Origin: Thermogemmatispora sp.
GTDB taxonomy: Bacteria > Chloroflexota > Ktedonobacteria > Ktedonobacterales > Ktedonobacteraceae
Length of the DNA stretch: 64,000 bases
Assembly: GCF_019683635.1 (NCBI RefSeq)
Contig: NZ_JADGIA010000002.1
Span: 1 to 64,000, forward strand
Direction: 5' to 3'
Shown: positions 20,569 to 30,368 of the stretch, in pieces
How positions within the stretch are numbered: position 1 is the stretch's first letter
How the letters are laid out: each line of letters opens with the position of its first letter
Translations under genes and position numbers: made by a program
Notes under the pieces: generated by a model
What the model was told of the DNA's origin: nothing
The model's input: the letters and a program-made list of their open reading frames with translations, nothing else
Database searches by the model: none

Positions 20569-22200
20569 TTAGCCTGCGACAGGCCCGGCTTCTAGACCTG
20601 GCTGCGTCATGCGCTCCGGATTCAGAATGCGTGCCAGTTCTTCTTCGCTCAGCTGCGTGCGCTCGCGGGCAACCTCGCGCACTGTGCGCCCGGTGCGATG
20701 GGCCTCCTTGGCGATCTCCGCGGCGGCGTCATAGCCAATGATGGGGGCCAGTGCTGTGCAAATCGCCAGTCCGCGCTCGACCATCTCTGGCCCCTTCTCG
20801 GTGGCCTTAATGCCGCGCAGGCATTGCTCTGTGAAATTCCGCACGGCGGCGCTGAGCAGGCTGATCGACTGCAGGAGGTTATAGGCCGTCACCGGCATCA
20901 TCACATTGATCTCGAAGTTGCCCGACTGACCGGCCACTGTGATGGTGGTATGGTTGCCCATCACCTGGGCGCAGACCATACACAGCGACTCGGCGATCAC
21001 TGGGTTGACTTTGCCGGGCATGATGGAACTGCCGGGTTGGACGGCAGGTAGCTCAATCTCGCCGAAGCCAGCGCGTGGCCCCGATCCCATCCAGCGGATA
21101 TCGTTGGCAATCTTCATCAGGCTCACTGCCAGGGTGTTGAGCGCGCCGCTGGCCTCAACAGCGTTATCCAGCGTGCTCTGAGCCTGGAAATGATTGCTGG
21201 TCTCGCGCACGGTCACCCCGTTCATTTCAGAGAGTCGGCGGCAGACACGGGCGGCAAACTCAGGATGGGTGTTGATGCCTGTGCCGACCGCGGTGCCTCC
21301 GAGCGCGACCTCGGAGAGTTCGTTTTCTGCGTGCCGCAGGCGGGCAATACCGCGCTCGATCTGACCGGCATAGCCGAGAAACTCCTGTCCCAGGCGGATG
21401 GGCGTGGCGTCCTGCAGATGAGTACGCCCGGTCTTGATGATGGGCCAGAAGGCTTCGGCTTTTTCTTGCAGCACGCGCTGCATCTCCTCTAGAGCAGGGA
21501 TCAGCTCTTTGTCGATACTCACCAGGGCGGAGAGATGAATAGCTGTGGGGATAACGTCGTTGGAGGATTGCCCGAAGTTCACGTGATCGTTGGGGTGAAC
21601 CAGTCGCGAACCACGCGCTCCTCCTAGCAGCTCGCTGGCCCGGTTGGCAATGACCTCATTGGCGTTCATGTTCGTCGAGGTTCCCGAGCCGGTCTGGAAG
21701 ATATCGACTACGAAGTGCTCGTCGAGTTTGCCGTCGATGACCTCCTGGGCCGCCTGAACAATGGCGGCTGCAATGCGTTCGTCAAGCAGGCCCAGCTCGG
21801 CATTGGTCTGCGCAGCTGCTTGTTTGATCTGGCCTAGAGCACGGATAAAAGCACGCGGGAAGCGGAGATCGCTGATGGGGAAGTTGAGAACGGCGCGCTG
21901 GGTACTGGCTCCGTAATAGGCGTTCGCTGGGACGCGCATCTCTCCCATGGAGTCGCGTTCAATGCGCGTTTCTTCTGCCAGGCTGCTCACAGCATCCTCC
22001 TCGATGGAATCCTGGTCATTCTCGCTTACTAGCTCACCAGGGCTGACGACGGCCTGCTGCCTCTCTCTGGCCCTGCTCTTGAAGAACAGGGGAGACAGGC
22101 CAGGCCCAGCCCCAGGTGGCTGCCTGTCCATTATATCACTGCCTTGTGACGTGGCAGCGATGTTTGCGCTGAGCCCGCTCGCGATGGCAGCCTCTGGCAT
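20569..22200 (-). CDS. fumC: Fumarate hydratase class II with ~85-aa N-terminal extension
   Basis: GSSIMPGKVNPV signature; TGSGTSTNMNANEVIANRA; ERDSMGEMRVPANAYYGASTQRAV; true start uncertain. Confidence 0.93.
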   Translation of the reverse strand: MPEAAIASGLSANIAATSQGSDIMDRQPPGAGPGLSPLFFKSRARERQQAVVSPGELVSENDQDSIEEDAVSSLAEETRIERDSMGEMRVPANAYYGASTQRAVLNFPISDLRFPRAFIRALGQIKQAAAQTNAELGLLDERIAAAIVQAAQEVIDGKLDEHFVVDIFQTGSGTSTNMNANEVIANRASELLGGARGSRLVHPNDHVNFGQSSNDVIPTAIHLSALVSIDKELIPALEEMQRVLQEKAEAFWPIIKTGRTHLQDATPIRLGQEFLGYAGQIERGIARLRHAENELSEVALGGTAVGTGINTHPEFAARVCRRLSEMNGVTVRETSNHFQAQSTLDNAVEASGALNTLAVSLMKIANDIRWMGSGPRAGFGEIELPAVQPGSSIMPGKVNPVIAESLCMVCAQVMGNHTTITVAGQSGNFEINVMMPVTAYNLLQSISLLSAAVRNFTEQCLRGIKATEKGPEMVERGLAICTALAPIIGYDAAAEIAKEAHRTGRTVREVARERTQLSEEELARILNPERMTQPGLEAGPVAG

Positions 22201-22279
22201 GGCGGGCTACTCTTCGCTATAATGTAGTCTGAAGGCTGCGAAGCATGGATCGATTCTTTCTGTAGGATGCTCGTCAGAC

Positions 22280-22846
22280 ATGTTACTTGAAGTTGAAATA
22301 CAGAAGATGCTCGTGGATGGCAGTGAGTGGGGGGCGTGGAAAGGCTACCAGCTTCCGCTGAGTGACGAGTACGTCTCGATCTGGACACCGGTCGGTACCC
22401 CAATGCATTGGCGGCCAGGAACCTGGATTCTAGAGCGGCATTCGCTCACCTACTTCTGGCCCCATGCCTGGTATACCATTCATATCGGCTATGACCAGCA
22501 GGACGGGCACTTTGTGAGCGGCTACTGCGATGTGGTGCTGCCAACCGATCCCTATACGAGTACCTCTCAACGGCTGATCTATGTGGACCTCTATGTTGAT
22601 GTGGTGATTCGTGAGGATTTCAGCGTCTATACCAAAGACCAGGAGGTCTTCGATCGAGCCGCTCAACGCTATCCGCTGGTTGAGCAGGTGCGCCAGCGCT
22701 CATTCGAGGTACTGGCCTGGCTGGAAGAGCAGGCCAGGCAGTGGAGCGGCCCCTTCGCGGTGGTCCCGCGCCGGCTGCCGCTGGTGAACTGGGAACAGTT
22801 GAGCGTGGAGGAGATGCGTGCAGCCTGGCGCGCCGCTCTGCAGTAG
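22280..22846 (+). CDS. DUF402-domain protein
   Basis: WYTIHIGYDQQDG...GYCDVVLPTD...LIYVDLYVDVVIREDFSVYTKDQEVFD. Confidence 0.7.
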   Translation: MLLEVEIQKMLVDGSEWGAWKGYQLPLSDEYVSIWTPVGTPMHWRPGTWILERHSLTYFWPHAWYTIHIGYDQQDGHFVSGYCDVVLPTDPYTSTSQRLIYVDLYVDVVIREDFSVYTKDQEVFDRAAQRYPLVEQVRQRSFEVLAWLEEQARQWSGPFAVVPRRLPLVNWEQLSVEEMRAAWRAALQ

Positions 22847-22920
22847 ATAGCGCAGGCTAGCCGTTGGGTTGAGCAATGAGGTCACGAGTTGATCATGAGT
22901 GAGAAGGAAGGTGGCTGCGG

Positions 22921-23211
22921 GTGCTCCCTGATGATTTGCGCCAGGCGCTGCTGACGCATGGTGTCAGTGCCTGTGATGAGGTGGCTCTGCGCCAGACGCT
23001 GGAAACTTATGTTCCAACCTATACGCTGATCCGTCTGGCTCCCTGGCCAGCACGTCGCTGGAAATGTCGCTATCGTCTCTTAATGCGCGATCAGATCTAC
23101 GATGCGCAAAGCGTCGCAGAAGCTTATGCCCGCGGCTTGCTGGCTGTGCTTGAAGGTCGCTATCAACCGGAACCAGAAATACAATCGCCGTTGGCCACCC
23201 AAGGTGAGTGA
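22921..23211 (+). CDS. Small conserved hypothetical protein
   Basis: 96-aa ORF, GTG start, strand-consistent with its neighbour. Confidence 0.45.
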   Translation: MLPDDLRQALLTHGVSACDEVALRQTLETYVPTYTLIRLAPWPARRWKCRYRLLMRDQIYDAQSVAEAYARGLLAVLEGRYQPEPEIQSPLATQGE

Positions 23212-23673
23212 GTCTCGGCTGCTTGCGGCTCTGCAGGTGCCGGGTCTGGCTGGCTCACCGGAGAGAGCACTGGCTTGCCGAAGCCAGCCGTCTGCTTCAG
23301 CAGCCTCTCCGCCCAAAAGGCGGGTAAGCGCCCGGGCAGTGTTCCCTGGCCGGGCTTCAATCGTTTAGAAACAGTGAGCGGCGTTCCGCCTCTCTGGCGC
23401 CTTGACCGCCCGATCTGGCTGCCTGCTACTCAATTGATGGGACCTTATGTATACTGGCGATAAGAGGGGTGGCAAGGAGCTTTCGTCTGGCTGGCTCAAC
23501 TGTGGGCTAAGTCGAGAGGCGGTCAGTTGAGCAGAGAGCTGCAGAGCGGTAGAACAGAGTCCACGCCTGACGTTCCTCTGTAGCTCTAGTGGTCGGCTGC
23601 CTGCTTGCTCCAGGGGCGGACGTGGTTAGCACCAGAGCAAACCTAGCTGAATGTAGAGAAAGAGGTGTTCTGT

Positions 23674-24096
23674 ATGCTGCGTACGATGTGCAAATCAAAG
23701 ATCCATCGTGCCACAGTCACGATGGCCGATCTCAACTATGTCGGTAGCATCACTATTGATCAGGATCTATTGGAAGCTGCTAACATCTATCCTTATGAAA
23801 AGGTTCAGGTTGTCAATGTGACCAATGGCTCGCGTCTGGAGACCTATGCTATTCCCGGTGAGCGTGGCTCGGGGGTCATCTGCTTGAACGGCGCGGCTGC
23901 TCGCCTGAATGCCGTCGGCGATATTGTGATCGTGATGAGCTATGCGCACTTTACCGAGGAAGAGATCCGCTCGCTCAAGCCGCGCGTTGTCCTTGTCAAT
24001 GAGCAGAACCAGATTACCGAGTTGCGCGAAGTTCCTCTGATCGAGCTGCTGCCCGAGACCGTGGCCGAAGAGACCTACGCGGAGGCCACTCGCTAA
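23674..24096 (+). CDS. panD: Aspartate 1-decarboxylase precursor
   Basis: [25 protein letters not shown] with Gly-Ser self-cleavage site; [19 protein letters not shown]. Confidence 0.93.
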   Translation: MLRTMCKSKIHRATVTMADLNYVGSITIDQDLLEAANIYPYEKVQVVNVTNGSRLETYAIPGERGSGVICLNGAAARLNAVGDIVIVMSYAHFTEEEIRSLKPRVVLVNEQNQITELREVPLIELLPETVAEETYAEATR

Positions 24097-24103
24097 ACGC
24101 AGC

Positions 24104-24148
24104 GCAGTAATTCATCTCATGTAACCGCCCGGTTACATGAATTACTGC
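24104..24148. repeat. Long interrupted inverted repeat downstream of panD
   Basis: gcagtaattc-atctcat-gtaacc-gccc-ggttac-at-gaattactgc; near-perfect 18-bp stem with one 5-nt bulge; no T-tract. Confidence 0.7.
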
Positions 24149-24425
24149 TTACCTGGAGTCTATCGAACGTTTGTAAGATTTCCCCTCGCGCTATCAGCCC
24201 TCTCCAAGATCCCAGCTGTTTCGACCCCTTGTTCCGCTATTTATCGTGGGCACAACCCTGCTGTCCCCCTCTCAGTGCTGCCCGCTTCCTGGCTGATCGG
24301 CTTCGTATAGACTCAGCGTGCCCGGGCTGATCTGTGCCTGCTCTGTGGCTCAGGCGCGCCAGAAGTGCGCGTAAGCTGCCGACTACTACATTGCGGCATC
24401 CTCAGCGACGTGCTATAGTAGATCT

Positions 24426-25109
24426 ATGCAGATTACCGCAATAGAGCCACAGGCGAATAAAAACGAGCAGGTGAACCTCTTTGTCGACGGTCAGCGTCTG
24501 CTTACGGTCAATATCCTGGTAGTCGAGCGCCTGGGTCTGGCTGTTGGTCAGGAGTTAAGCCCGGAGCTGCTGGCCCGGCTCCGACGAGAGGCTGCCTTAC
24601 AGCAGGCCCTCGATCGGGCCTTAAACTATCTCTCTTTTCGTCCGCGCAGTCGCCAGGAAGTGCACCGCTACTTGCGGAGGAGAGGAGTCGCTCCCGATCT
24701 GATCGAGGCGGTGCTGGAGCGGCTCACTGAGCTGGGTTTAGTCGACGATCGAGCCTTCGCGACCTTCTGGGTAGAATCACGCGAGCGTTTTCATCCCGAG
24801 GGAGCCAGAGCCTTGCAGAGCGAGCTGCGAGCACGGGGTGTAGCGCCCGAAATTGCCGCCGAGGTAGTGAGTCAGGAGGATGACGAAGAGCGAGCCTTAC
24901 AGGCTGGACGCAAGAAGGTGCAAGTGCTCTTGCGCGGCGGGGCCGCTAAGAACTATGAGACCTTTCGCAATCAACTGGGGGCCTTTCTTCTGCGCCGGGG
25001 TTTCAGCTACGAGACGGCCAAGCGGGTCGTCCGCCAGCTCTGGCATGAGAGCCGTGCCAGTGCCGCGGACGTCGACCCCGCTGATCCCGCTGATGAGCCT
25101 ATGGATTAG
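24426..25109 (+). CDS. recX: Regulatory protein RecX
   Basis: RALNYLSFRPRSRQEVHRYLRRRGV, LTELGLVDDRAFATFWVESRERFHPEGARALQSELRARGV. Confidence 0.88.
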   Translation: MQITAIEPQANKNEQVNLFVDGQRLLTVNILVVERLGLAVGQELSPELLARLRREAALQQALDRALNYLSFRPRSRQEVHRYLRRRGVAPDLIEAVLERLTELGLVDDRAFATFWVESRERFHPEGARALQSELRARGVAPEIAAEVVSQEDDEERALQAGRKKVQVLLRGGAAKNYETFRNQLGAFLLRRGFSYETAKRVVRQLWHESRASAADVDPADPADEPMD

Positions 25110-27291
25110 AGGAGGCTCGGACCGTTGGCGAAACTGTGGCTGTGGCCGTCGCCGTCGCCGAGCCAGAACCACTGGCCGAGGGCAGCTGGACATTCGGCAG
25201 GTTCGTGGGATTCACCGGAATGATCTGGATGCGCTGTGGATCATCAGGCAGCACGTCATTGTTACCACCGGCAAGATGGATGCTGACCGAAGCTGGATCG
25301 ACGCCCGGCAGCTTCTGCAGATAAGTGCGTGCCTGACCGACCTTCAAGCCTTTGATATGGCTCTTCATGTTCTCCAACTCATCCTGGGAGAAAAGGTATT
25401 GCGCTAAGGCGGCGGCGGGCACCTTGAGCGTAGCGGTCCCCTGGTTATCGACGCTCTGCACCCTCACTTTGCCGATCTGCGTGCTCTTCAGCTGGGCATG
25501 GGCACCCAGTTGCTGCTGAGCCTGTTGCCCCAGCAGTTGCAACACGAGCGAGCGCACATCTCCCAGGAGAAAGTACTCGACGCTGCCCTGCTCGGTCAGG
25601 GTGACAGTCACTGTACTGCTTTCGACCCCAATGGGTGGATCGGTCTTCTCGTCCACATCGGAGAAGACGATGTCTCCCACCTGCTGTGCATTTTGCTGCT
25701 GGAGCTGACGCTGCAGATCTTGCGAGATCTGGTTGACCAGCACCTGCTTCGCCTGGTTGGCCAGTCTGATCTGATCGACGATATCAACCGATTGTTTGCA
25801 GTCGAGGACCAGTAAGGTGCACTTACGACCCGTGGTGGCACCCTGCTGAGAAAGCGTCTTGCTTTCGCTGAGCACTCTAGCCGGGACAGTTTGGCCAGCG
25901 GGGTCAACCTGTTTGGCCTTGAGGCTGGCGGTGATCGTAAAGACCTGAGAGAGTGCGGCGGTGCGAGGTGTGATATTAATCGCGGCAGTCGACAGGCCGG
26001 GCGCCTCCAGAAAGAGCAGGCCGCCGATGAGCAAGAGCACCAGGGCGATGGTCACAAAGATTAGGGCCAGCAAAGGATTCTTGCGCCGGCGAGGGGGACG
26101 ATTGCCAAACCTGCCGCTTGGACCGCTGGTACCGCCAAGGACTTCACGTCCCAGATCCATCGTCGGCGCGTCGTAGTCCTCCTGCGCAAAGCCCCCCTGT
26201 CCTGAGATGGCAAAGGGAGGTCGCCCCGTGGAGCGGAGCGGTGGCCGTGCAGGAGAAGTATAGGAAGACTGGTCGGAGGCATCTTCGGAACGCTGCAAGG
26301 TCATCACCTCGGGAGGAGTGTGGCCCGGCGAGGCCGGTGGTCGGGAGGCGGCACGCTGGGCGGCTGCTGCTTGTTGACGTGGAACAGGTTGGGCAGTCGC
26401 CTGCTGAGCTGATTGGGGGCGCTTGCCATCCAGTTCTGCTGCTATGACTGCCCCATAGGCCTGCTCGAAGGCTGCCAGCAGCTCCTCGGCGCTGCTGAAG
26501 CGCTCTTCGGGACGCTCGGCGGTTGCGTGTTCTACAACGTAGGCCAGCGGCTTGGGGAGTTGGACGCGTGGCTGCTCCTGCGAGGGTAGCTGACCAGTGA
26601 GCATCTGATAGAGAATGACGCCGAGAGAATAGATGTCGTTACTGACAGCTGCGACACCCTGCAGACGCTCGGGAGCCATGTAGGCCAGCGTGCCTACCTC
26701 GTTGCCGGGCAGGGTCAAAGGCGCGTCGGCATGCTGCCCCTGGATCGTGGCAATGCCGAAATCGATGAGGCGCACGTAGACCTTGCCATCGTTGTTGCGA
26801 TCCAACAGGACATTGCTCGGCTTCAGATCACGATGAATGACGCCCCGTCGGTGGATGTAGGCCACGGCTTGCACCAGAGCAGTGAAAAGCGAGTAGACCT
26901 CGGATAACGGAAGAGGGCCATGCTGGAGGCGCTGGGCCAGTGTTCCCCCTTCGATATAAGGGGTGACGAAGAACAGTCGTCCCTGCTCCTCGCCAAACTC
27001 GATCAGCGGGAGAATATGCTCATGCTTCAGGTGGGCATTCACCTCGGCCTCGCGTAGAAAGCGCTGGCGCGCGATCGGATCATGCACCAGATCGGGGCGC
27101 ATGATCTTGATGGCTACCTCACGGCCAAAGGCGGTGCGCTGGCGGGCCAGGTAGACCTCGCCCATGCCGCCCACGTCTATGCGACGCACCAATTCATAGT
27201 TGCCGAAGCGCCGTCGATTGCTACTACTTTGCTGGCTTCTCTGAGCGCCATTCTCTGGCTCTGGCATAGGAAGACCGAGTTGCTCCCTCAT
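25099..27291 (-). CDS. Ser/Thr protein kinase with TM helix and extracytoplasmic baseplate-J-like domain
   Basis: HRDLKPSNVLL, DFGIA, MAPERL; TM PLLALIFVTIALVLLLIGGLLFLE; C-terminal NITPRTAALSQVFTITA...KGLKVGQARTYLQKLPGVDPASVSIHL; likely ATG 27291. Confidence 0.88.
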   Translation of the reverse strand: MREQLGLPMPEPENGAQRSQQSSSNRRRFGNYELVRRIDVGGMGEVYLARQRTAFGREVAIKIMRPDLVHDPIARQRFLREAEVNAHLKHEHILPLIEFGEEQGRLFFVTPYIEGGTLAQRLQHGPLPLSEVYSLFTALVQAVAYIHRRGVIHRDLKPSNVLLDRNNDGKVYVRLIDFGIATIQGQHADAPLTLPGNEVGTLAYMAPERLQGVAAVSNDIYSLGVILYQMLTGQLPSQEQPRVQLPKPLAYVVEHATAERPEERFSSAEELLAAFEQAYGAVIAAELDGKRPQSAQQATAQPVPRQQAAAAQRAASRPPASPGHTPPEVMTLQRSEDASDQSSYTSPARPPLRSTGRPPFAISGQGGFAQEDYDAPTMDLGREVLGGTSGPSGRFGNRPPRRRKNPLLALIFVTIALVLLLIGGLLFLEAPGLSTAAINITPRTAALSQVFTITASLKAKQVDPAGQTVPARVLSESKTLSQQGATTGRKCTLLVLDCKQSVDIVDQIRLANQAKQVLVNQISQDLQRQLQQQNAQQVGDIVFSDVDEKTDPPIGVESSTVTVTLTEQGSVEYFLLGDVRSLVLQLLGQQAQQQLGAHAQLKSTQIGKVRVQSVDNQGTATLKVPAAALAQYLFSQDELENMKSHIKGLKVGQARTYLQKLPGVDPASVSIHLAGGNNDVLPDDPQRIQIIPVNPTNLPNVQLPSASGSGSATATATATVSPTVRASSNP

Positions 27292-27433
27292 CTCCCACTC
27301 CCCTGGCCGCCGCTCCCTGTCTCTATACAGAGAGACGTGCATCCAAGCTAAAACGTACACAGAACGTGGCAGGCATCGCCAGGCATCGCACGCCGTGCGG
27401 TGAGGATGGCTGCAATGCCTGCCTCTGCCGGTA

Positions 27434-29227
27434 TTATACCCCGACAGCCGCCGATCGCCCACTGGAAGAATCTGCCGCTCCCGCCGAGGCTGGCATCGGC
27501 TCCTGATAATGTGCACGTAGCCAGCGCACGATCAGGATGAAGAGCACCAGGAAGATGATCGTTAGCAGAAGGATCAACAACTCATCAAGACCAAAGCTGA
27601 TGAAACCCAGATTCAGCTGCCAGCTCTGGATAGCCGGCCCCACGGGCGCAGGTAGCAATGAGAGCGAGCCGCACGCGTTCCAGAGAGCATGCTGCAGTAC
27701 CGCGTACAACCAGCAAGCAAAGCCGAGACGAAAGCGTCGCTGCTTGGTGCGGATCAGGTGGTACCAGCCCAGGGCCACCATGCCTGCTCCCAGACCATGT
27801 AACAACCCTGCTCCTGACCGTACCAGAGCCACGTGAGCCCAGTCGCTATAACCCATGCTGATATAGCCAATGGTCTCAACCAGGTCAAAGCCAATGCCGG
27901 CGCTCATTCCCAGGATGAAAGCCTCGATCCCGCTGGTCAGGCGCCCACCGAGCAAAGCTACGCCCAGCGGTTTAACCGTCTCTTCCACCAGTGGTGCTAC
28001 CACCACCGCCAGAACGATGAGCAGCGTCTTCGTTCCTGTCTGACAGACAGGGTTCGATGGATCGTTCAAGCAGGCTGGGTTAAAGTTGGGACCTGCTGCC
28101 GCGAGGAGCAGCGTTGCCGATAGCTCCAGCAGCGAGGCGAAGAGAATGCCCATCGTCGCCCCACTGGTCAGGGCAAGCGTGAAGCGTCGCCAGGTAGTCG
28201 ACCAGCGAGCCTGGCGCAGAAGATGCATACCCAGCGTGAGGAGAGTCAGAGCAGGAAAGATGGCCGTGAGGAAGATCAGGACAGTGGTCGCCGGCAGAAA
28301 TGCAACGGCCTGGTGGGTGGCCTGCAGAACCAGCCCGATGGCGAGTGTGACCACGTAGCCGATCAGAAAGATCCAAAACGGCGGCATCTTCAGAACATGG
28401 CTCGGCTTGCCCAACAACGAGCGGATGCTGTGGTAGAGACAGAAACCACCGCCGAGCAGGCCGGCACAGGTATAGACCAGCGATTGCACTGTCAAGGGGT
28501 AGAGGACCCCTGTTGACCTTGAAGTGCTGGAAACCAGCAGAGTAATGCCGGCCAGGGCCAGTGATCCCAGTCCCGCCAGCAGGGCAAGCCCTGAGCAGAT
28601 GAGGCCAATGATTCCTAGCGTCACCTGGTAATTGCCTCGTGGACGCTGGAGAGCAGCAGGGCCAGGCTGCCAGTGAGCGGCATAACCAGGCCAGGCTGGG
28701 TAGCCTGGGTAGCCTGGATAGGGCGGATAGACTGAGTAGCCTGGGTAGGGCGGATAGCCTGGATACCAATAGCCTGGGCCTGGCCAGGGCGGCACCGGCG
28801 GCATACCGGCATAGTTCGGATAAGGTGGATAGCCCGGATAAAAGGGCGGTCCACCGTAGGCTGGAGGGTGAACGTACCCCGGCGCGGCTGGTGGCAACGG
28901 AGACGCTGGCGGTAAGGGCCAGACGCCCCATGCTGGTCCACTACCACCAGGGAGCATCGGGCCTGAGCCAGCATGCTCCCAATACGTGAACTGCGCCGGG
29001 CCAGGGGCCATGTCATTGGCGGCCTGGCTCGCCGGAGGGACACCCTGTTCTCTTGGGACAGCAGACTGCCCTCTCTCGGCAGCCGGCGCGGCCCCGCTCT
29101 CTAACGGCTTCTCCCCACTCACTGACTGCTGATCCGCTCTCTGCTCCATCTGTGGGGGCGGCTGCGGCTGAGTCCGCGTCTCTTCAGACGCCTGTGTGAC
29201 TTTCTCGTGTTCTGAACTCACTGTCAA
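27434..29227 (-). CDS. PrsW-family intramembrane protease with Pro/Tyr/Gly-rich N-terminus
   Basis: APLVEETVKPLGVALLGGRLTSGIEAFILGMSAGIGFDLVETIGY; multiple TM segments; YPPYPGYPGYP repeats. Confidence 0.82.
   Translation of the reverse strand: MTVSSEHEKVTQASEETRTQPQPPPQMEQRADQQSVSGEKPLESGAAPAAERGQSAVPREQGVPPASQAANDMAPGPAQFTYWEHAGSGPMLPGGSGPAWGVWPLPPASPLPPAAPGYVHPPAYGGPPFYPGYPPYPNYAGMPPVPPWPGPGYWYPGYPPYPGYSVYPPYPGYPGYPAWPGYAAHWQPGPAALQRPRGNYQVTLGIIGLICSGLALLAGLGSLALAGITLLVSSTSRSTGVLYPLTVQSLVYTCAGLLGGGFCLYHSIRSLLGKPSHVLKMPPFWIFLIGYVVTLAIGLVLQATHQAVAFLPATTVLIFLTAIFPALTLLTLGMHLLRQARWSTTWRRFTLALTSGATMGILFASLLELSATLLLAAAGPNFNPACLNDPSNPVCQTGTKTLLIVLAVVVAPLVEETVKPLGVALLGGRLTSGIEAFILGMSAGIGFDLVETIGYISMGYSDWAHVALVRSGAGLLHGLGAGMVALGWYHLIRTKQRRFRLGFACWLYAVLQHALWNACGSLSLLPAPVGPAIQSWQLNLGFISFGLDELLILLLTIIFLVLFILIVRWLRAHYQEPMPASAGAADSSSGRSAAVGV
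28676..28865 (-). repeat. Degenerate tandem repeats encoding YPxYPGY units
   Basis: Recurrent gggtagcctggatagggcggatag-type units inside the PrsW-like CDS. Confidence 0.7.
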
Positions 29228-29370
29228 TATGCCTTTTCCAGGACCTTCTACTGTTGAACGATTGATTGCTAGACTCGTTCAAAGCATATGACAAATGCCG
29301 AAAAATGTGAAGAGCCAAAATCCAATACTTGTGCCAGACCTGCCAGAAAGGAACGCTTTCTTCTATCGAG

Positions 29371-30087
29371 CTAGATCTGGCCCTGTTCCTGAGCGAGTGT
29401 GCTCAGGCGATCACGTATCTCCCATAGCTCGGGATAGAACATATCATGAATAGTACGTTCGAGGAGGGGCATAGGTGTGCCGCCTGTGCCAGTCGTTGCC
29501 GCGCCAATCATGCGCTCGGCGAGCTTATAGTGCCGGAAGCGGAAGGTCTGCATTACCTCATCGTAATCGATGAGGGCCTCAGCGAAGGCATGCAACAAAG
29601 GATAGCGCCCGGCCTGAAGATAGATATCGCTAAGCGAAGCACCTGCAGTGGCCAGCAGGGTGCGGAAATCCTCCCAGAGCAGTGGCGAGAGGCGCTGCAG
29701 CTCGCGATATCCTGGCGAATCGCTCCCCGCGCCGCCGGCTAGCAGCTTGCGAAAAGCGTGAAAGTCCCAGGGAGACATCGTTTCGAGCATGCGCATATTC
29801 TCTAGTAGCAAGTACTGGATGCGGATCACGCGCTGCAGCAAGCGCAGAGCCTCGCTGAGATTAGCCTCCTTAAGCAGGCGGCTGATGCTGCGCAACTCGA
29901 AGGCTGTTTCCTTCCACCATAGCTCGAACACCTGATGAACGATCTGAAATTGCAATTCATCGTGATGGGCCAGCTCCTCCTCTGACTTCTGCAGAGATAA
30001 CAGTTCAGGCAGGCGCAGATAGCGAGCATAGACGCTCTCGCTGCGCGTGGGGCGCTGCACCTCAACGTGTTTGGACCGCTTGCTCAT
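29371..30087 (-). CDS. Tryptophan 2,3-dioxygenase family protein
   Basis: YLRLPELLSLQ...HHDELQFQIVHQVFELWWKETAFELRSI...LETMSPWDFHAFRKLLAGGAGSDSPGYREL; shorter than canonical. Confidence 0.8.
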   Translation of the reverse strand: MSKRSKHVEVQRPTRSESVYARYLRLPELLSLQKSEEELAHHDELQFQIVHQVFELWWKETAFELRSISRLLKEANLSEALRLLQRVIRIQYLLLENMRMLETMSPWDFHAFRKLLAGGAGSDSPGYRELQRLSPLLWEDFRTLLATAGASLSDIYLQAGRYPLLHAFAEALIDYDEVMQTFRFRHYKLAERMIGAATTGTGGTPMPLLERTIHDMFYPELWEIRDRLSTLAQEQGQI

Positions 30088-30368
30088 CGTGGCGACCTCC
30101 TTCACTGGAATGGGGAAAGGCCGGCGTCAATGCCGTCCCTCCCTCTCTTGCTGACGGCTCCCTCTAATCAGGTGGACAGCACTTGTCATAAGAAGGATAC
30201 CATTTCTGACGAAAGAACGCTCCACTACAATGAACGAAAGCTAAAGGAGGGGCAGCGGCGGAGCTGAGCCAGAGGGAGACTGGAACGTCAAGGAGGGCCT
30301 GCCTTGCCGGGGAGCTATGGTATAATCTTAGCGACATTTGCAAGCCGACCGAAAGGCGCGGAAATCAC

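Noticed and set aside
21580-21592. TTCACGTGATC in fumC as a fifth parS
   Set aside because: Only the central CACGTG core matches; flanking half-sites are wrong.
26370-26385. TTGACGTGGAACAGG in the kinase gene as a parS
   Set aside because: Only a partial half-site and no palindrome; within coding sequence.
28676-28865. Possible CRISPR or intergenic tandem repeat
   Set aside because: Repeats are short, degenerate and in frame inside a CDS (YPxYPGY); no spacer structure.
28080-28931. 283-aa reverse ORF in an alternative frame of the PrsW-like gene
   Set aside because: Frame-shifted reading of the Pro/Tyr-rich and TM region; repetitive composition explains the openness.
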